Source: Symbiodinium natans (Eukaryota > Sar > Dinophyceae > Suessiales > Symbiodiniaceae). Taken from it: DNA of 64,000 nucleotides. This document shows, piece by piece, positions 63,197-64,000 of the stretch; within the stretch, counting starts at the first letter, position 1; the number at the start of each line of letters is the position of its first letter. Below the pieces are notes generated by a model. It was not told the DNA's origin, searched no databases, and was given only the letters and a program-made list of their open reading frames with translations. The position numbers were made by a program, and so were the translations under genes. The stretch lies in NCBI GenBank assembly GCA_905221605.1, contig CAJNDS010002114.1, positions 567,632 to 631,631 of the forward strand, read 5' to 3'.

Positions 63197-64000
63197 GCAA
63201 GTGTTGAGCAAGTGTTGAGCTGAATAAGGCTCGGGCTGTGGAGCTCGGCTTGGATTCTCAGGAGACATGATTTCTTGATGCTCTCCCGAGATGGAAAGAT
63301 CATGCAACGAGTTCTGAAAGCTTGAAGAGAGGCTCCGAGGCTCTGAGGCCCGGAGGCTCGTATACCTTTGCGCCGGAGTCCTGCGAAGTGCGCTGCTCAG
63401 GCCCATACTCCACACCAAATTGTGCTGTTACTACTCATGAGAACTTTCTCTGCAAAATCGTATGAACCGAGTCTCCCCGCAAAACTTTTTTGCCACATTC
63501 CACAGAAACGGAAACTTAGGACATGCGACTATGTTCCTTGAATTGAAGGCCTCACAATTAACAGATCGGTAAGAAGCCACACGGCGTGTTGCAACGCGTT
63601 GCTACTCTGCCATGTTGCTCGCCAGAGCCCCAGCCTCCAAGCCAAAAGCCCCATACCCAAAAGAGTGCAAAGGAAACCAGAAGGCTTAGGCAAACAATAA
63701 AAGAACGAAATGAACTCTCGACATCCCTTACAGGAGCGAGCATTTGGGGCAGCGGGCGGCTCGTGCCCTGCGAGGGTGGCGTTTGGTTTTGCGATTTCAA
63801 GTGCCGGAGCTTTAGAGCCCAGGGTTTGAGAGCTTGATGATTCAGGACGATGAGAAGGGCTCTAGGGTTCACAGGGTGGTTCTTTTGGTGGTTGGGTGTT
63901 GTGGTGAAATTTCGGGCGCAACTTCGGGCAGTTACAAACATAGTTCGAGGTACCTTGACATGAGAGTCGGTTCCACTTGAACGGGCTTCGTCTTAGTTTT
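63197..64000. other. Stretch without a defensible gene
   Basis: It begins with further GTTGAGCAA copies (63192-63218). Open frames at 63558-63941 (minus) and 63586-63837 (plus) overlap and are undecidable; the plus frame includes KETRRLRQTIKERNELSTSL. The window ends without a clear feature. Confidence 0.45.

Noticed and set aside
1-64000. Reverse transcriptase, transposase, pentatricopeptide repeats, rRNA or snRNA genes
   Set aside because: I looked for their hallmark motifs in the translations and sequence and saw none I could defend.

Overview
This is almost certainly nuclear DNA of a eukaryote. The best guess is a dinoflagellate such as a Symbiodiniaceae or Polarella-like species (inference, about 0.6). 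Reasons: TTTAGGG/CCCTAAA telomere-type heptamers, exact and degenerate, are scattered through the window, with one compact head-to-head block near 22.85 kb. Coding-like stretches are short, rich in G or C at third positions, and join across small GT-AG introns whose phases agree. One diverged exon pair carries GT in one copy and GC in the other at the same donor position, and GC donors are tolerated in dinoflagellate genes. Simple-sequence DNA is abundant. I see no bacterial operons, rRNA, CRISPR array or intact transposon. A plant or another alga with TTTAGGG telomeres is not excluded.

Limits. No gene could be matched to a named family with confidence. Stops are expected about every 23 codons at this base composition, so dozens of open stretches over 100 codons arise by chance in 64 kb; ORF length alone is not evidence. 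I kept candidates that combine coding-like codon choice with splice sites of matching phase, or with a plausible protein tail, and scored them modestly. Every intron proposed here is inferred by eye.

Layout. 0-8 kb: gene-poor, then a coding-like segment broken by one TGA (7.9-8.27 kb). 8-16 kb: gene-poor, with AT microsatellites, a tandem duplication, a G-rich tract and a GGGCGT-to-GGGTGT array (13.4-13.8 kb). 16-18.6 kb: a cluster of plus-strand candidates. 20-24.7 kb: more plus-strand candidates around the interstitial telomere block. 26.4-29.7 kb: a chain of strand-asymmetric blocks around a large AT-rich palindrome, followed by about 1.1 kb of pure pyrimidine. 30.5-33.9 kb: two coding-like regions and an 8-bp repeat. 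34.2-37.35 kb: a 3.1 kb graded CA/CG-type array. 38.5-41.4 kb: one candidate and a pair of homologous initial exons. 42.4-45.98 kb: about 67 copies of a 53-bp minisatellite. 46-64 kb: the densest set of spliced candidates (51.3-51.9, 54.1-54.7, 57.9-58.5, 59.2-59.5, 61.6-62.2 and 62.6-63.2 kb), with decayed tandem repeats and small duplications between them.

I cannot show that these genes work together. Most candidates from 51 kb on are plus-strand, which would suit the unidirectional gene clusters reported in dinoflagellates. The most unusual items are the palindrome and pyrimidine structure at 26.4-29.7 kb and the minisatellite, whose consensus unit is a chain of ATGA-overlapping 18-codon reading frames.
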